NCBI GenBank assembly: GCA_043228905.1
Contig: JBHGNT010000020.1
Location: forward strand, 868,001-932,000
Origin: Azolla caroliniana
Taxonomy: Eukaryota > Polypodiophyta
Direction of reading: 5' to 3'
Length of the DNA: 64,000 bases
In this document: in pieces, positions 12,602 to 23,164 of the stretch
Numbering within the stretch: position 1 is the first letter of the stretch
Layout: each line of letters opens with the position of its first letter
Position numbers and translations under genes: made by a program
Notes under the pieces: model-generated
Seen by the model: the letters and a program-made list of their open reading frames with translations, nothing else
The model's database searches: none
Told to the model about the DNA's origin: nothing

Positions 12602-13466
12602 TGTTAATCCTTAGGGCCGGACAACAGCCTAACACAAGGTGTCCACTTAAGACACTTCACCAAAGGGTGTTACGGCTAGATAACTTACGGCACAACGCTT
12701 AATTGGACCTTAATCGGTTACTTAGCAATACATCATTAACACGTGTAAAATATACAATAAGCATAGAAGGGTGAGCAATAATCAATGATTAAACAAAAGG
12801 TTTATATTACTCTCCATTAATGACTACATTGTAACCGGGCCTTTATATAGGTCACCGGTGCGAAGTACAAAATGGTGCCAACCGGCACCTATTTGGGATC
12901 GGTCCGGATCAGGATCGGCATACCGATTCCGGTCCGTCCGTCCACATCTTCTCATATATTAATACATCATTAACACGCGTAAAATATACAATAAGCATAG
13001 AACGGTGAGCAATACTCAATGATTAAACAAAAGGTTTATATTACTCTCCGTTAATGACTACATTGTAACCGGGCCTTTATATAGGTCATTGGTGAGAAGT
13101 ACAAAATGGTGCCAACCGGCACCTATTTGGGATCGGTCCGGATCCGGATCGGCATACCGATTCCAGTCCGTCCGTCCACATCTTCTCATATATTAATATA
13201 TATATTAAGGTGAGTAATTTCAACAGATTCCCAAATAACAATTCCCCTTTTCACACCCTGGTCTTTGCCGGCCGGGTAACACATGGCACGCCTGGTGGGA
13301 CCGGCACCTATTTGGGATCGGTCCGGATCCGGATCGGCATACCGATTCCGGTCTGTCCGTCCACATCTTCTCATATATTAATATATATATTAAGACTAGT
13401 AATTTCAAGAGATTTCCAAATAACAATTCCCCTTTTCAAACCCTCGTCTTTGCCGGCCGGGTAACA
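12602..13466 (-). repeat. Ty3/gypsy 5' LTR (right), internally duplicated
   Basis: 865 bp, against 446 bp for the other LTR. The difference is explained exactly by two direct duplications: 234 bp (starts at 12727 and 12961) and 185 bp (starts at 13115 and 13300). The second spans the LTR end plus about 20 bp of flanking element sequence (CACATGGCACGCC at 13279 onward). Two TATA-like boxes result (12842-12849 and 13076-13083, minus strand). Confidence 0.8.
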
Positions 13467-13511
13467 TAATTTTTGTTTGTGAAATTTTTTTATTGGAAGC
13501 AGGCTGAAATT

Positions 13512-13583
13512 GCGCTTGTAATCCAACGGTTAGGATAATTGCCATCCAATCAATACACCCGAGTTCAACTCTCCGCAAGCACA
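13512..13583 (+). tRNA. tRNA-Gly(UCC)-like, diverged
   Basis: 72 nt. Anticodon TCC, but the anticodon loop reads CATCCAA and the stem is ATTGC/TCAAT. The T-stem is CCGAG/CTCCG, with one mismatch; the acceptor 3' strand is CAAGCAC. The loop and anticodon-stem changes are shared with the paralogue at 36511; the T-stem and acceptor are not. Probably not functional. Confidence 0.55.
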
Positions 13584-14213
13584 CACCATGTTATTTCAAC
13601 CACTACTTACTATTGAAAAGAGAAATCTATTCAATGCCCTTCGATAATGTCACGTTACTCAACAGTTTCATTAGCAGAGTTTAAAAACTCTCCAACAAAA
13701 TGAATTCCTATAAATATTTGGTCACCCTTTTAGTTTCTCAAAACCAGTTTCATTTTTATCTTATAAGAATGTTAAGTCACCCTTTGCTCGGTCACATAAA
13801 AAAAGGTAAAGATTAAGAACTTAGGTTCATATCAGATATTTGTGCGCTTGTAGCCCAAAATTTAGGATATTTTTCCTGAAAGCAATAGACCACGTTTCAA
13901 CATTCCGCAAGCGCACCATATGTGCTTTAGAGCAATACTTCCATTGGATAAACAAAATCTATTCGACAATATTACATTCTTGGACGAGTTTCATAACTAG
14001 ATTGTAAGAACACGGAAACAAATTGAATTAATCTGATGTTTAGCTCAAACAAGCTATTTTTGTGGACTTGTTTCATTTGTATGCTAGAAGAAGGTAAGGC
14101 TCACTATTCGTTCGCTCATGTAACAATTGGTAAAGGTCCAACTACTCAACAATAACTTTTATCTTGTATATTGTTTGTTTGTGATAAAACTCCCTTGGAC
14201 GTACGTTCATATT

Positions 14214-14284
14214 GCTCTTGTAACCCAACAGTTAGGATAATCGCCTTCAAGTAATAGACCGGACTTCAACTCTCCGCAAGCGCA
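14214..14284 (+). pseudogene. tRNA-Gly pseudogene, anticodon loop deletion
   Basis: 71 nt. One base is missing in the anticodon loop (CTTCAAG), so TCC is lost. Acceptor GCTCTTG is unpaired at position 3. Confidence 0.65.
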
Positions 14285-14690
14285 CAACATGTTATTTACA
14301 ACATTACTTTAGATGGAAAAGCGAAAAAACTTTCCACTTCCCTTTGACAAAGTCACGTTGTTGGAGAGTTTCATAAGCAGAGTGTAAAAACTCTCCAACA
14401 AATTGAATTCCTATAAATATTTGGTCAAAAAACGGTTTCTCAAAACTACTTTCGGTTTTAGGGTAAGAACACGGAAACAAATTGAATTAATCTAATGTTT
14501 AGCTCAAACAAGCTGTTTTTATGGACTTGTTTCATTTGTATGCTAGAAGAAAGTAAGGCTCACTATTCGTTCACTCAGGTAACAATCGGTAATGGTTAAG
14601 GACTCACATTGATATGCAAGTACTCCAGAATACTTTTATCTTGTACATTTTTTGTTTGTGATGAAATTCCATTGGAAGTAGGCTCAAATT

Positions 14691-14762
14691 ACGCTTGTAG
14701 TCCAACGGTAAGGATAATTGCCTTCCAAGCAATAAACCCGAGTTCAACTCTCGCCAAGTGCA
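14691..14762 (+). tRNA. tRNA-Gly(UCC)-like, diverged
   Basis: 72 nt. Intact anticodon arm ATTGC-CTTCCAA-GCAAT, anticodon TCC. The acceptor starts ACGCTTG (mismatch at pair 1), with 3' strand CAAGTGC. The T-stem has one mismatch (CTCGC). Confidence 0.6.
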
Positions 14763-15528
14763 CACCATGTTATTTCAAGCACTACTTACTATCGATTCAA
14801 TTCCCTTCGACAATGTCACGTTGTTGGAGAGTTTCATTAGCAGAGTTTAAAAACTCTGCAACAAATTGAATTCCTATAAATATTTGGTCATAAAATAGTT
14901 TCTCTAAACTAGTTTCGTTTTTATCTTATAAGAATGTTAGGGTCACCCTTTGCTCGCTCACATAGAAAAAGGTAAAGATTAAGGACTCAGGTTCATATGA
15001 GATATTTGTGCGCCTGTAGCCCTAAATTTAGGATATTTTTTTTCAATGTAATAGACCACGTTTCCACATTCCGGAAGTGCAAGTTATGTGCTTTGGAGCA
15101 GTACTTTGATTGGACATGCAAAATCTATACGATTTGATTCGAGGCTATAACGTTGTTGGACGAGTTTCATAACTAGATTGTAAGAACATGGGAATAGATT
15201 GATTTTTTTTTTTTTTTTCAAAAGAAAGTATACTTCCATTAGTATTTAGAAAAGTCATAACAACATACAAAAATTTCCCCAAAACATCTTTATAAGATGG
15301 TGGTTGAAAAAACAAAAGTTTTGATGAAAAGTTTTGACTCCAGCATAAAGTAAAGTAAATAATCAATCTGAAAATTGTTCTATAAAAAGCTTCCACAAAG
15401 GTCTACCAAACGAGGTAAAATGCAATCTAGAACCTTTTGTTATGCAATCAAGAACCTTCAATCTCCATAACATGTTGCAGGCTGTAAATAGCCATCTTCT
15501 TTCACCCATTCCGGGTGATCAAGAGTCC

Positions 15529-15765
15529 TCAAGGGATGTTCCATTCAAGATCCCAATACCCTCTGTTTTTCTCTTTGTTTGATGCCTCGAGAAGATTGTC
15601 AAGGTCTCCATAATGAATGCAAACTATATGTCCCCCTGGTTTAAAGATTGTGGCTTGCCTACTTCCATTGTCCAGTGTTATAAGCGTGTGAAGCCTTTGT
15701 CTTTTTTTTAACCCACATAATTGTTTGATAAGTTGGCAGTGTCCATAAACATTTTGTATTAACAC
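15529..15765 (-). pseudogene. Rhamnogalacturonan lyase-like gene fragment
   Basis: 78 codons. The part after residue 29 (LDNGSRQ..., then KPGGHIVCIHYG, DNLLEASNKE and NRGYWDLEWN) closely follows the N-terminal signature of plant rhamnogalacturonate lyases (PL4, Pfam Rhamnogal_lyase). Those enzymes cleave the RG-I backbone of pectin in the wall. Only the first-exon-like part is present and the catalytic domain is missing. It lies inside the LINE, close to its poly-A end, which suggests capture of host sequence. The match is made from memory of the family motif. Confidence 0.65.
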
Positions 15766-15784
15766 AAGCAGTTAATCTAAAGTT

Positions 15785-17150
15785 TTCCTCACCCACTCTC
15801 TATAGTATGCTTCGACGGCACCACCATCTTCACTCATCCTCATAACAAAAAAAAATGCTTCATACAGTCCACTTCAGCCATCTCGGCGATTAGCATGTTG
15901 CAGCATCTTGCCAAAGTCCACTAAAATCCTGCATAAGCAACAGAACTCAGTATAAAAATTTCCTCACCCACTCATGCTATTCAACTTCGACCCCATCACC
16001 ATCTTCACTCATCCTTATCTCATAAAAATTCTTCCTTCACTCCACATTAGCCAACTCATCGACTAGCATCTTGCCAATGTCCACGCAAAACCTGTATTAA
16101 CAACACAAAAACAATTTACAAGTTTCCTCACCCACTCATCATAATCGGCGTCGATCCCCCCACCGTCTTCACTCATCCTTATCACAGAAAAAACTGCTTC
16201 ATTCAGTCCCATCCAACATCTCACCTATTAACCGATTACCATCAAGGTCTTATCAAACAAACAAACAACAAAACGGGACACATGCCTCAATTCTTACCGC
16301 CATCATCAATCATCACCATGAAATTAAAACATTCCCCCACATCAAACCTTGCTTCAGCCCATACCACCACCATTCTCACTGACAAATTGCTTCAATACCA
16401 CATCACCTATCTCAATTTATACCATTTTGAACTTGTTGTGATACTCCTCCTAATCTCTTCATTTTGCATATCAACAATGTGCTTCATTTCTACATCACCC
16501 ATCTATTCGTGCAGCTCCTAAAACCTATATAAACAACAATAGCATAAATGTATTGTGTGTATCCCCTCCTAAACATGCACTTCAATCCCCCGTCAACACC
16601 ATCATTCATCCTTACCAACTATAAAAACTTCCATGACTACACATATAAAATATAAAATTTCCTCATCCGCTCATATATTTGCTTCAACCCCCACACCCTC
16701 GCCACTCATCCTCTCGTCATTAATAAGTTGTATAAGACAATAACTACATGACAACAACTAGAAGATTATCCTGTTTGTTGCACTCCCTAATATGAAACCT
16801 AAACTCTTCTTCACTCCATCCCATTACACCAAATTCCATCAAGCATCATCCACGACAACCATCTCGCCTTCTTGCTAATTGGCACCAAATTTTTTCTTGA
16901 CATGTCCTTGATTTCCTTCCATCAAGCATCCTGCCATATAGACCACAAACAAATTAATGTAAAAAAAATCCCTCACCAACTCATGATAACATGCTTCATT
17001 AACCCCCACACCATCTACACTCTTCCTTATTGCTCATAAGAAAATTGCTTCTTACATCCACAACAACCATCTTGCCTTATCGCTAACCGGCACCAAATTT
17101 TGGCTTGCCATGTCCTTGATTTTCATCAACATCAATTATCCTGACAAAAA
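15785..17150. repeat. Diverged tandem repeats inside the LINE
   Basis: The motif CCTCACCCACTC recurs at 15787, 15962 and 16126 (spacing 175 and 164), each followed by 'ttcgac...caccatcttcactcatcctta'. Later, weaker copies lie near 16670 and 16960. A related pair ('ggcaccaaattt...ttgccatgtccttgat') lies near 16880 and 17090. The plus strand is strongly pyrimidine-rich. No coding potential was recognised. Confidence 0.6.
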
Positions 17151-17335
17151 GATAAACGGTCATCTATATTATATCATGGTATTTGTACTAAAGATGGTGC
17201 CGGTGGCGGGAATAACCACTGAGGCGGTACATAGTTCCACTTGACATCTGCGGCTTCATTCAACATAATAGGTATAGACGACCAAACTTTACGAATTCTC
17301 ATTCTTTTCTTATTAGTTGTATGTCCAGAACCCTT

Positions 17336-17851
17336 TTAACTATCATATTCACCTTTAACTGTATGTACCAACAAGTTCCAAAAGGACTTAACTTGATCCA
17401 CGATGTGAGTGTTTTCATCATTGTATAGCTTAGAGCACCTACCTTTCCAAAGAATCCATAAAGCCAAAGAGGAGACAATTTGCCAGACATAACTTCCGAA
17501 GAAAAACTTGATTCCCTGCAATGAGGTTGAAGCATAGTCTACTTGCAAACTTGTGACACGTAATGACAAAGAAGAATAATGCTGATGATAGAAAGTCATT
17601 TGTGGATCTAACCTTCCCCATAAAACTGCACCCCACATAAAAATCCCTGACCTATACTTACGACCTAATAGCCTAAGAATTCTAAACCAAAACCTTTTTG
17701 CGACAACACATTCCCAAAATACATGATGCAATGACTCACTTGCATAACCACACATAACGCATGACCGATCAGTTACAGATCCCCTCATCAAATCACCTAC
17801 TGGCAACACATAATGAATCATCAACCAACGAAAGTGTAATATCTTGTTCAT
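17336..17851 (-). pseudogene. LINE ORF2 C-terminus, RT zinc-binding domain (zf-RVT)
   Basis: 171 codons. The pattern CVMCGYASESLHHVFWEC is the conserved zf-RVT signature that follows the reverse transcriptase in plant L1-type LINEs, with aromatic residues (FWFRILRLLG, LWILWKGR) downstream. It is fragmentary: the RT core that should precede it is absent and the upstream piece is in another frame. Confidence 0.8.
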
Positions 17852-17909
17852 ACATTTAATTTGCCCCTCTTAACCTATACAACCTATTCTTTCGTTCCTG
17901 AGCCGATGT

Positions 17910-18158
17910 CTACAAGAAGTTTATCCAATCCGCAACTGTACGGGCTGGACCATTATCCATTGCAGCCCAAGATAACCTAGGCCTTAGACCCAACACACAT
18001 GCGGCTTCATCCGTAAATAAAGGGTTCCATATCAAAGGTTGACGCATGAATTGAGTATAAGTTTTTGGAGGCAAGAAAACGAGTGCTTGGCGAACACTTT
18101 CCCATGCTTGAAATATTCCATTAAAAAAACGTAAGGATCCAACATTAGACTTTGGCAA
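17910..18158 (-). pseudogene. LINE ORF2 fragment upstream of zf-RVT
   Basis: 82 codons in a different frame from the zf-RVT piece, directly upstream of it. It contains FFNGIFQAWESVRQ and RQPLIWNPLF, typical of the linker between RT and zf-RVT in plant LINEs. The frameshift and stops between the two pieces make it a relic. Confidence 0.6.
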
Positions 18159-18423
18159 TGGAAAATCTGCATTAAAAAACCATCTAAGACTATCTTTCCA
18201 TTGACCACCTGTTGATGGCTTAACGTTATGTTTAGGTCAAACAAGTTGTTTTTGTGGACGTGATTCATTTGTATGCTAGAAGAAAGTAAGGCTTACTATT
18301 TCTTCGTTCAGGTAACAATTGGTAAAGGTTAAGGACTCACATTGATATATAACTCGTATACAACAATTTTATCTTGTATATTTTTTGTTTGTGATAAAAA
18401 TCCATTGGAAGGAGGCTCATATT

Positions 18424-18495
18424 GCACTTGTATTCCAATGGTTAGTATAATTGCCTTCCATGAAATAGACCTGAGTTCAACTCTCGGTAAGCGCA
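18424..18495 (+). pseudogene. tRNA-Gly(UCC)-like, degraded D and anticodon arms
   Basis: 72 nt, TCC anticodon retained. The D-stem is broken (TTCC/GTAT) and the anticodon stem is ATTGC/GAAAT. The acceptor GCACTTG/TAAGCGC carries mismatches. Confidence 0.6.
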
Positions 18496-19131
18496 CATCA
18501 TCTTATTTCAACCACTACTTACGATCGAAAAGAGAAATCTATTTAATTCCCTTCGACAATGTCACGTTGTTCGAGAGTTTCATTAGTAGAGTCTAGAAAC
18601 TCTCCAACAAACTAAGCTCCGATAAATATTTGGTCAAAAAACGGTTTCTCAAACTAGCTTTGTTTTATCTTATAAGAATGTTACGGTCACCTTATGCTTG
18701 CTCACATTAAAAATGCTAAAGATTAAGGACTCACGTTCATATGAAATATTTGTGCGCATGTAGTCCTACAATAAACCACATTTCAACATTCTGCAAGCGC
18801 ACGCTATTTACTTTAATGCAGTACTTCAAATGGATAAACAAAATCTATTCAATTGGATTCGAGAATATGACATTGTTGGATGAGTTTCATAACTAGATTG
18901 TAAGAACATGGGAACAAATTGAATTAATCTGATGTTTAGTTCAAACAAGCTGTTTTTGTGGACTTGTTTCATTTGTATGCTATAAGAAGGTAAGGCTCAC
19001 TATTCGTTCGCTCATGTAACGATTGGTAAAGGTTAAGGACTCAAATTGATATCCAACTACTCAACAATAACTTTATCTTGTATATTGTTTGTTTGTTTGT
19101 GATAACACTCCCTTGTACGTACATTCATATT

Positions 19132-19203
19132 GCGCTTGTAATCCAACGGTTAGGATAATCGCCTTCGAAGCAATAGACCCGATTTCAACTCTTAGCAAGC
19201 GCA
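19132..19203 (+). tRNA. tRNA-like copy with anticodon TCG
   Basis: 72 nt. Acceptor GCGCTTG/CAAGCGC is fully paired. The anticodon loop is CTTCGAA, so the anticodon is TCG (would read Arg CGA). The anticodon stem starts ATCGC; the T-stem CCGAT/CTTAG is damaged. Probably a decayed copy whose anticodon changed by one base. Confidence 0.6.
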
Positions 19204-19862
19204 CACCATGTTATTTACAACACTACTTTAGATGGAAAAGTGAAAAAACTTTCCAATTCCCTTTGACAAAGTCACGTTGTTGGAGAATTTCATTAGCGGA
19301 GTGTAAAAACTCTCCAGCAAATTGAATTCGTATAAATATTTGGTCAAAAAACGGTTTCTCAAAACTACTTTCGGTTTTATCTTATAAAAAAGTTAGGTCG
19401 CCCTTTGCTCGCTCACAAAAAACATGGTAAAGATTAAGGAATCAAGTTTGATATGACATATATGTGCGCCTTTAGCCCTACAATTAGATATTTTTCTAGA
19501 AAGCAATAGCCTACATTTCAACATTCTGCAAGCACATGCTATGTCCTTTAGAGCGGTACTTCAATTGGATAAACAAAATCTATTCGATTCGATTCGAGAA
19601 TAGAAATTTGGTGGATGAGTTTCATAACTAGATTGTAAGAACACGAGAACAAATTGAATTAATTTGATGTTTAGCTGAAACAAGTTATTTTGTTGGACTT
19701 GTTTCATTTGTATGCTAGAAGAAAGTAAGACTCAGTGTTTGTTCGCTCAGGTAACAATTGGTAAAGGTTAAGGACTGACATTCATATGCAACTACTCAGA
19801 AATAATTTTATCTTGTAAATTTTTTATTTTTGGTAAACATCAATTGAATATAAGTTCAAATT

Positions 19863-19934
19863 GCGCTTGTAGTCCAACGGTTAGGGTAATTGCCTTTCAA
19901 GCAATAGACCTGAGTTCAACTCTCGGCAAGCGCA
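19863..19934 (+). tRNA. tRNA-like copy with anticodon TTC
   Basis: 72 nt with a complete acceptor (GCGCTTG/CAAGCGC) and paired anticodon stem (ATTGC/GCAAT). The loop is CTTTCAA, so the anticodon is TTC (would read Glu GAA) rather than TCC. T-stem CTGAG/CTCGG has one U-G pair. The D-arm is GGGT. Confidence 0.65.
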
Positions 19935-20139
19935 TACCATGTTATTTCAATCACTACTTACAATCTAAAAAAGAAATCTATTCAAGTCCCTTCAACAATG
20001 GCACGTTCTTCAAGAGTTTCATTAGCAAGGTTTAAGAACTCTCCAACAAATTGAATTGCTATAAATATTTAGTCAACAATAATCTTATGTTGTATCTTTT
20101 TTGTTATTGATAAACTTCCATTCGAAGTAGGGTCAAATT

Positions 20140-20211
20140 GCGCTTGTAGTCCCACGGTTAGGATAATTGCCTTCCAAGCAATAAACCCGAGTTCAACTCT
20201 CGGCAAGCGCA
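20140..20211 (+). tRNA. tRNA-Gly(UCC)-like, nearly consensus
   Basis: 72 nt. All four stems pair as in the array consensus. The only differences are in the D-loop (CACGGTTA) and the variable region (AAAC). Anticodon TCC. One of the best-preserved copies in the left half. Confidence 0.75.
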
Positions 20212-20797
20212 TACCATGTTATTTCAACCACTTCTTACGATCTAAAAGAAAAATCTATTCAAGTCCCTCCGATAATGTCTCGTTCTTTGAGAGTTTCATT
20301 AGCAGAGTCTAAAAAGTCTCCAACAAATTGAATTCCTATAAATATTTGGTCAAAAAACGGTTTGTCTAAACTAGTTTCATTTTTATTTTATAAGAAAGTT
20401 AGTGTCACGTTTTGCTCGCTCACATAAATCATGGTAAAGATTAACGACTCCGGTTTGATATGAGATATTTTTGCGGCTTTAGCCCTATAATTAGGATATT
20501 TTTCTGGAAAGCAATGACTCACGTTTCAACATTCCGCAAGTGCATGCTATGTGCCTTAGAGCATTACTTGCATTGGATAAATGAAATATATTCGATTCTA
20601 TTCGACAATATGACATTGGTGGATGAGTTTGGTAACTAGATTGTAAGAATATGGGAACAAATTGAATTAATCTGATGTTTAGCTCAAACAAGCTGTTTTT
20701 GTAGGCTTGCTTCATTTGTATGCTAGAAGAAAGTAACGCTCAATATTCGTTCGCTCTGGTAACAATTCGTAAAGGTTAAGGACTCAGATTAATATAC

Positions 20798-21490
20798 TAT
20801 TGGGAGACAGGTCCCTCCAGATGGGAAGGGAGAAGAATAGTGCTGATCAGCAAACTCGGCCGAGGCCGAAACCGGATGAGGAGTACCCGGCTACGGAGAG
20901 CCGGATGGTGCAGACCCGGTGAGAACCGGATGAGGAGTACCCAGAAACGGAAGACCTGGTGAGAACCGGATGGCAAGTATCTGGCAAGCGCCGGATGATG
21001 CAGGCCCGGTGAGGAGTGCTCACCGGATGAAGGGACATATTCGTAAATATGTTTCTAAGAGTCCATCGAGGCTATATTTGTAAATAGCCGAAAAGTCATA
21101 TTAGTATAAATATGATTTAGGGCAAACTTATTGTAGTAGTCGTTGTCATTCTTGTTGGTGCAAGAAGAGACAGCGTGTAACAGTGTACAGAGTGAGAGAG
21201 AGAGAGAGAAAGAGACGAAGGCTTCGTATCTCTGATTGTAACCACCGCCTATGGAGAAGATAGCAAGCTCGAGGTCATGGCCTCAATGCTTTCTTATTGT
21301 ATATTCTGACATAGTGATAGTTTGCGGTCTGTGGGCTGCCGTGGTTTTTCCCGAGTTTGGGTTTTCCACGTAAACATCCTGTGTACTCTTCTCTCCTTTG
21401 TGTCGTGCATTTCATTTCCCGTTTTCTGTGTATGATTCTAAGCTCGGTTGTGGCCGAGCGTTGTGCATAGGGAGCATGCAGTTCCTGTCA
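20798..21490 (+). mobile_element. Solo LTR of a copia element
   Basis: 693 bp, from TATTGGGAGACAGG to CCTGTCA, flanked by perfect 5-bp duplications TATAC at 20793-20797 and 21491-21495. It aligns throughout with the LTRs of the intact copia element at 55542-60972, in opposite orientation (shared GGTCCCTCC, CCGGATG repeats, TTTTCCACGT). It is a related but distinct family. A TATA box (TATAAATA) is at 21105-21112. The internal region was lost by LTR-LTR recombination. The paralogous array copy at about 39302 has the empty site. Confidence 0.9.
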
Positions 21491-21567
21491 TATACAACTA
21501 CTCAAATTTTTTTTTATCTTGTATATTTTTTATTTTGATAAACTTCGATTGAATGTAGGTTCAAATT

Positions 21568-21637
21568 GCTCTTGTAGTCCAACAGTTAGGATATACCATC
21601 CAAGCAATAGACCTGAGTTCAACTCTCAACAAGAGCA
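21568..21637 (+). pseudogene. tRNA-Gly pseudogene with compensated acceptor stem
   Basis: 70 nt; two bases are lost and the anticodon stem is disrupted (ATACCATCCAA). The acceptor is GCTCTTG/CAAGAGC: pair 3-69 is changed from G-C to T-A on both strands and remains paired. Confidence 0.6.
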
Positions 21638-21707
21638 TACCATGTGAGGCCTACAATTAGGATATTTTTTGTTTTTGATAAATTTCCATTCGAGGCACGG
21701 TCAAATT

Positions 21708-21779
21708 GCGCTTGTAGTCCAACGGTTAGGATAACTGCCTTCCAAGCAATAGACCCGAGTTCAACTCTCGACAAGCGCA
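21708..21779 (+). tRNA. tRNA-Gly(UCC)-like
   Basis: 72 nt. Acceptor perfect, anticodon TCC in loop CTTCCAA. Anticodon stem ACTGC/GCAAT has one mismatch. T-stem CCGAG/CTCGA has one mismatch. Confidence 0.65.
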
Positions 21780-22422
21780 TACCATGTTATTTCAACAATT
21801 ACTCATGATATGAAAGAGAAATTTATTCAAGTCCCTTCGACAATGTAACGTTCTTCGAGAGTTTCATTAGCAGAGTCTAAAAACTCTCCAACAAATTGAA
21901 TTCCTATAAATATTTGGTCAAAAAACGGTTTGTCTAAACTAGTTTCGTTTTTATCTTATAAGAAAGTTACGGTCACCTTTTGCTCGCTCACGTAAAACAT
22001 GGTGAAGATTAAGTACTCAGGTTTGATATGAGATATTTGGGCGCGTTTGGCCCTACAATTAGGATATTTTTCTTGAAAGGAATAGCCCACGTTTCAACAA
22101 TCCGCAAGGGCACGATATGTCCTGTAGAGTGGTACTTCAATTGGATAAACAACATCTATTTGATTTGATTCGAGAATATAAAATTGCTGCATCGGTTTGA
22201 TAACTAGATTGTAAGAACACAGGAACAAATTGAATTAATTTGATGCTTAGCTCAAACAAACTAATTTTGTGGACTTGTTTCATTTGTATGCAGGAAGAAG
22301 GTAAGGCTCACTATTTGTTCGCTTAGGTATAGGAGTGACATTTATATGCGGCTACTCAACAATAATTTTATCTTGTATATTTTTTGTTTTTGATAAACTT
22401 CCCTTGGAAGCATGTTTAAATT

Positions 22423-22452
22423 TTTCTTGTAGTTCAACGGTTAGGATAATTG
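22423..22452 (+). pseudogene. tRNA-Gly fragment, 5' half
   Basis: The acceptor 5' strand (TTTCTTG) and D-arm end at 'aattg', where the sequence jumps to a later part of the unit. The paralogue at 40242-40272 has the same junction, so the deletion predates the segmental duplication. Confidence 0.6.
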
Positions 22453-22658
22453 AATAAATCTGATGTTTAGCTCAAACAAGTTGTTTTTGTAGGCTTGCTT
22501 CATTAGTATGCTAAAAGAAAGTAACGGTCAGTATTCGTTCGCTCATCTAACATTTGGTAAAGGTTAAGGACTCACATTGATATGCAATTACTCAAAAATA
22601 ATTTTATCTTGTATATTTTTTATTTTTGATAAATTTCAATTGAATGGATGTTCAAATT

Positions 22659-22724
22659 GCACTTGTATTCCAACGGTTAGGATAATGGCCTTCCAAGCAA
22701 TAAACCCGAGTTCAATTCTCAGCA
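22659..22724 (+). pseudogene. tRNA-Gly fragment lacking acceptor 3' strand
   Basis: Intact to the T-arm (CCGAG, loop TTCAATT, CTCAG), then fused to a B-type copy. Anticodon TCC. Confidence 0.6.
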
Positions 22725-23092
22725 ATAGACCCGATATTTTTCTTGAAAGGAATAGCCCACGTTCTAATATTCTGCAAGCGTACGTTATGTCCTTTAAAGC
22801 GGTACTTCAATTGGATAAGCAAAATCTATTAGATTAGATACGAGAATATAAAATTGCTGGATGAGTTTCATAACTAGATTGTAATAACACGAGGTATAAT
22901 TGAATTAATCTTATGTTTAGCTTAAACAAGCTGTTTTTGTGGCCTTGTTTCATTTGTATGCGAGAAGAAAGTAAGGCTCACTATTTTATCCCTCAGGTAT
23001 AGGACTCACATTTATATGCGACTACTCACCAATAATTTTCTCTTGTCTATTTTATGTTTCTGATAAACTTCCATAGAAAACAGGTTCAAATT

Positions 23093-23164
23093 GCACTTGT
23101 AGTCCCATGGTTAGGATAATTGCCTTCCAAGCAAAAAACCCGAGTTCAACTATCGGCAAGCGCA
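23093..23164 (+). tRNA. tRNA-Gly(UCC)-like, diverged
   Basis: 72 nt, anticodon TCC. Acceptor GCACTTG/CAAGCGC has one mismatch. Anticodon stem ATTGC/GCAAA and T-stem CCGAG/ATCGG each lose one pair. Confidence 0.55.

Larger units (their letters stand above)
3118..13466 (-). mobile_element. Decayed Ty3/gypsy retrotransposon with additional ORF
   Basis: About 10.3 kb, transcribed right to left. LTR ends are TGTTAATCC and GGGTAACA as read on the plus strand. Left LTR 3118-3563, right (5') LTR 12602-13466. The flanks TATTT and TAATT are a near-match 5-bp target duplication within the array's T-rich tract. A likely primer-binding site (minus-strand TGGCGACCACGATTCC) is at 12579-12594. Order on the minus strand: gag, protease, RT, RNase H, integrase, then a third ORF in the env position. 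The domain set and order, including FLDD in the RT, fit the Tat/Athila side of Ty3/gypsy (inference). Eleven premature stops, one 1-nt frameshift and a 17-bp duplication make it non-autonomous. The empty site is preserved near 36469. Confidence 0.9.
13467..15202 (+). repeat. tRNA-Gly satellite array, block 2
   Basis: Continues block 1 after the gypsy insertion and ends at the LINE poly-T. It holds A-type tRNA copies at 13512, 14214 and 14691, and decayed B-type copies at 13842-13916 and 15008-15082. The spacing 14214 to 14691 (477 bp) shows an internal deletion. Confidence 0.85.
15203..18225 (-). mobile_element. 5'-truncated LINE (non-LTR retrotransposon)
   Basis: About 3.0 kb inserted in the array on the minus strand. 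It ends in a 16-base poly-T at 15203-15218 (poly-A on the coding strand). It contains an RT C-terminal zinc-binding domain (17851-17336) and further ORF2-like sequence upstream (18158-17910). A pyrimidine-rich region with about 165-175-bp imperfect tandem repeats and a rhamnogalacturonan-lyase-like fragment lie towards the 3' end. No RT catalytic core or endonuclease is present, so it is 5' truncated. I found no clear target-site duplication. The 3' tail 15219-15528 holds nothing recognisable. Confidence 0.75.
18226..20797 (+). repeat. tRNA-Gly satellite array, block 3
   Basis: Units between the LINE and the solo LTR. A-type copies are at 18424, 19132, 19863 and 20140; B-type copies include 19463-19536. 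The last part is paralogous to 36900-39302, sharing rare variants such as 'gtaggcttgcttc' and 'tagggtaattgcc'. No other genes were seen. Confidence 0.85.

Noticed and set aside
16282-16521. Plus-strand 79-codon ORF in the LINE repeat region
   Set aside because: Low-complexity pyrimidine-rich translation (Ser, Thr, Leu rich), opposite to the LINE's coding strand.
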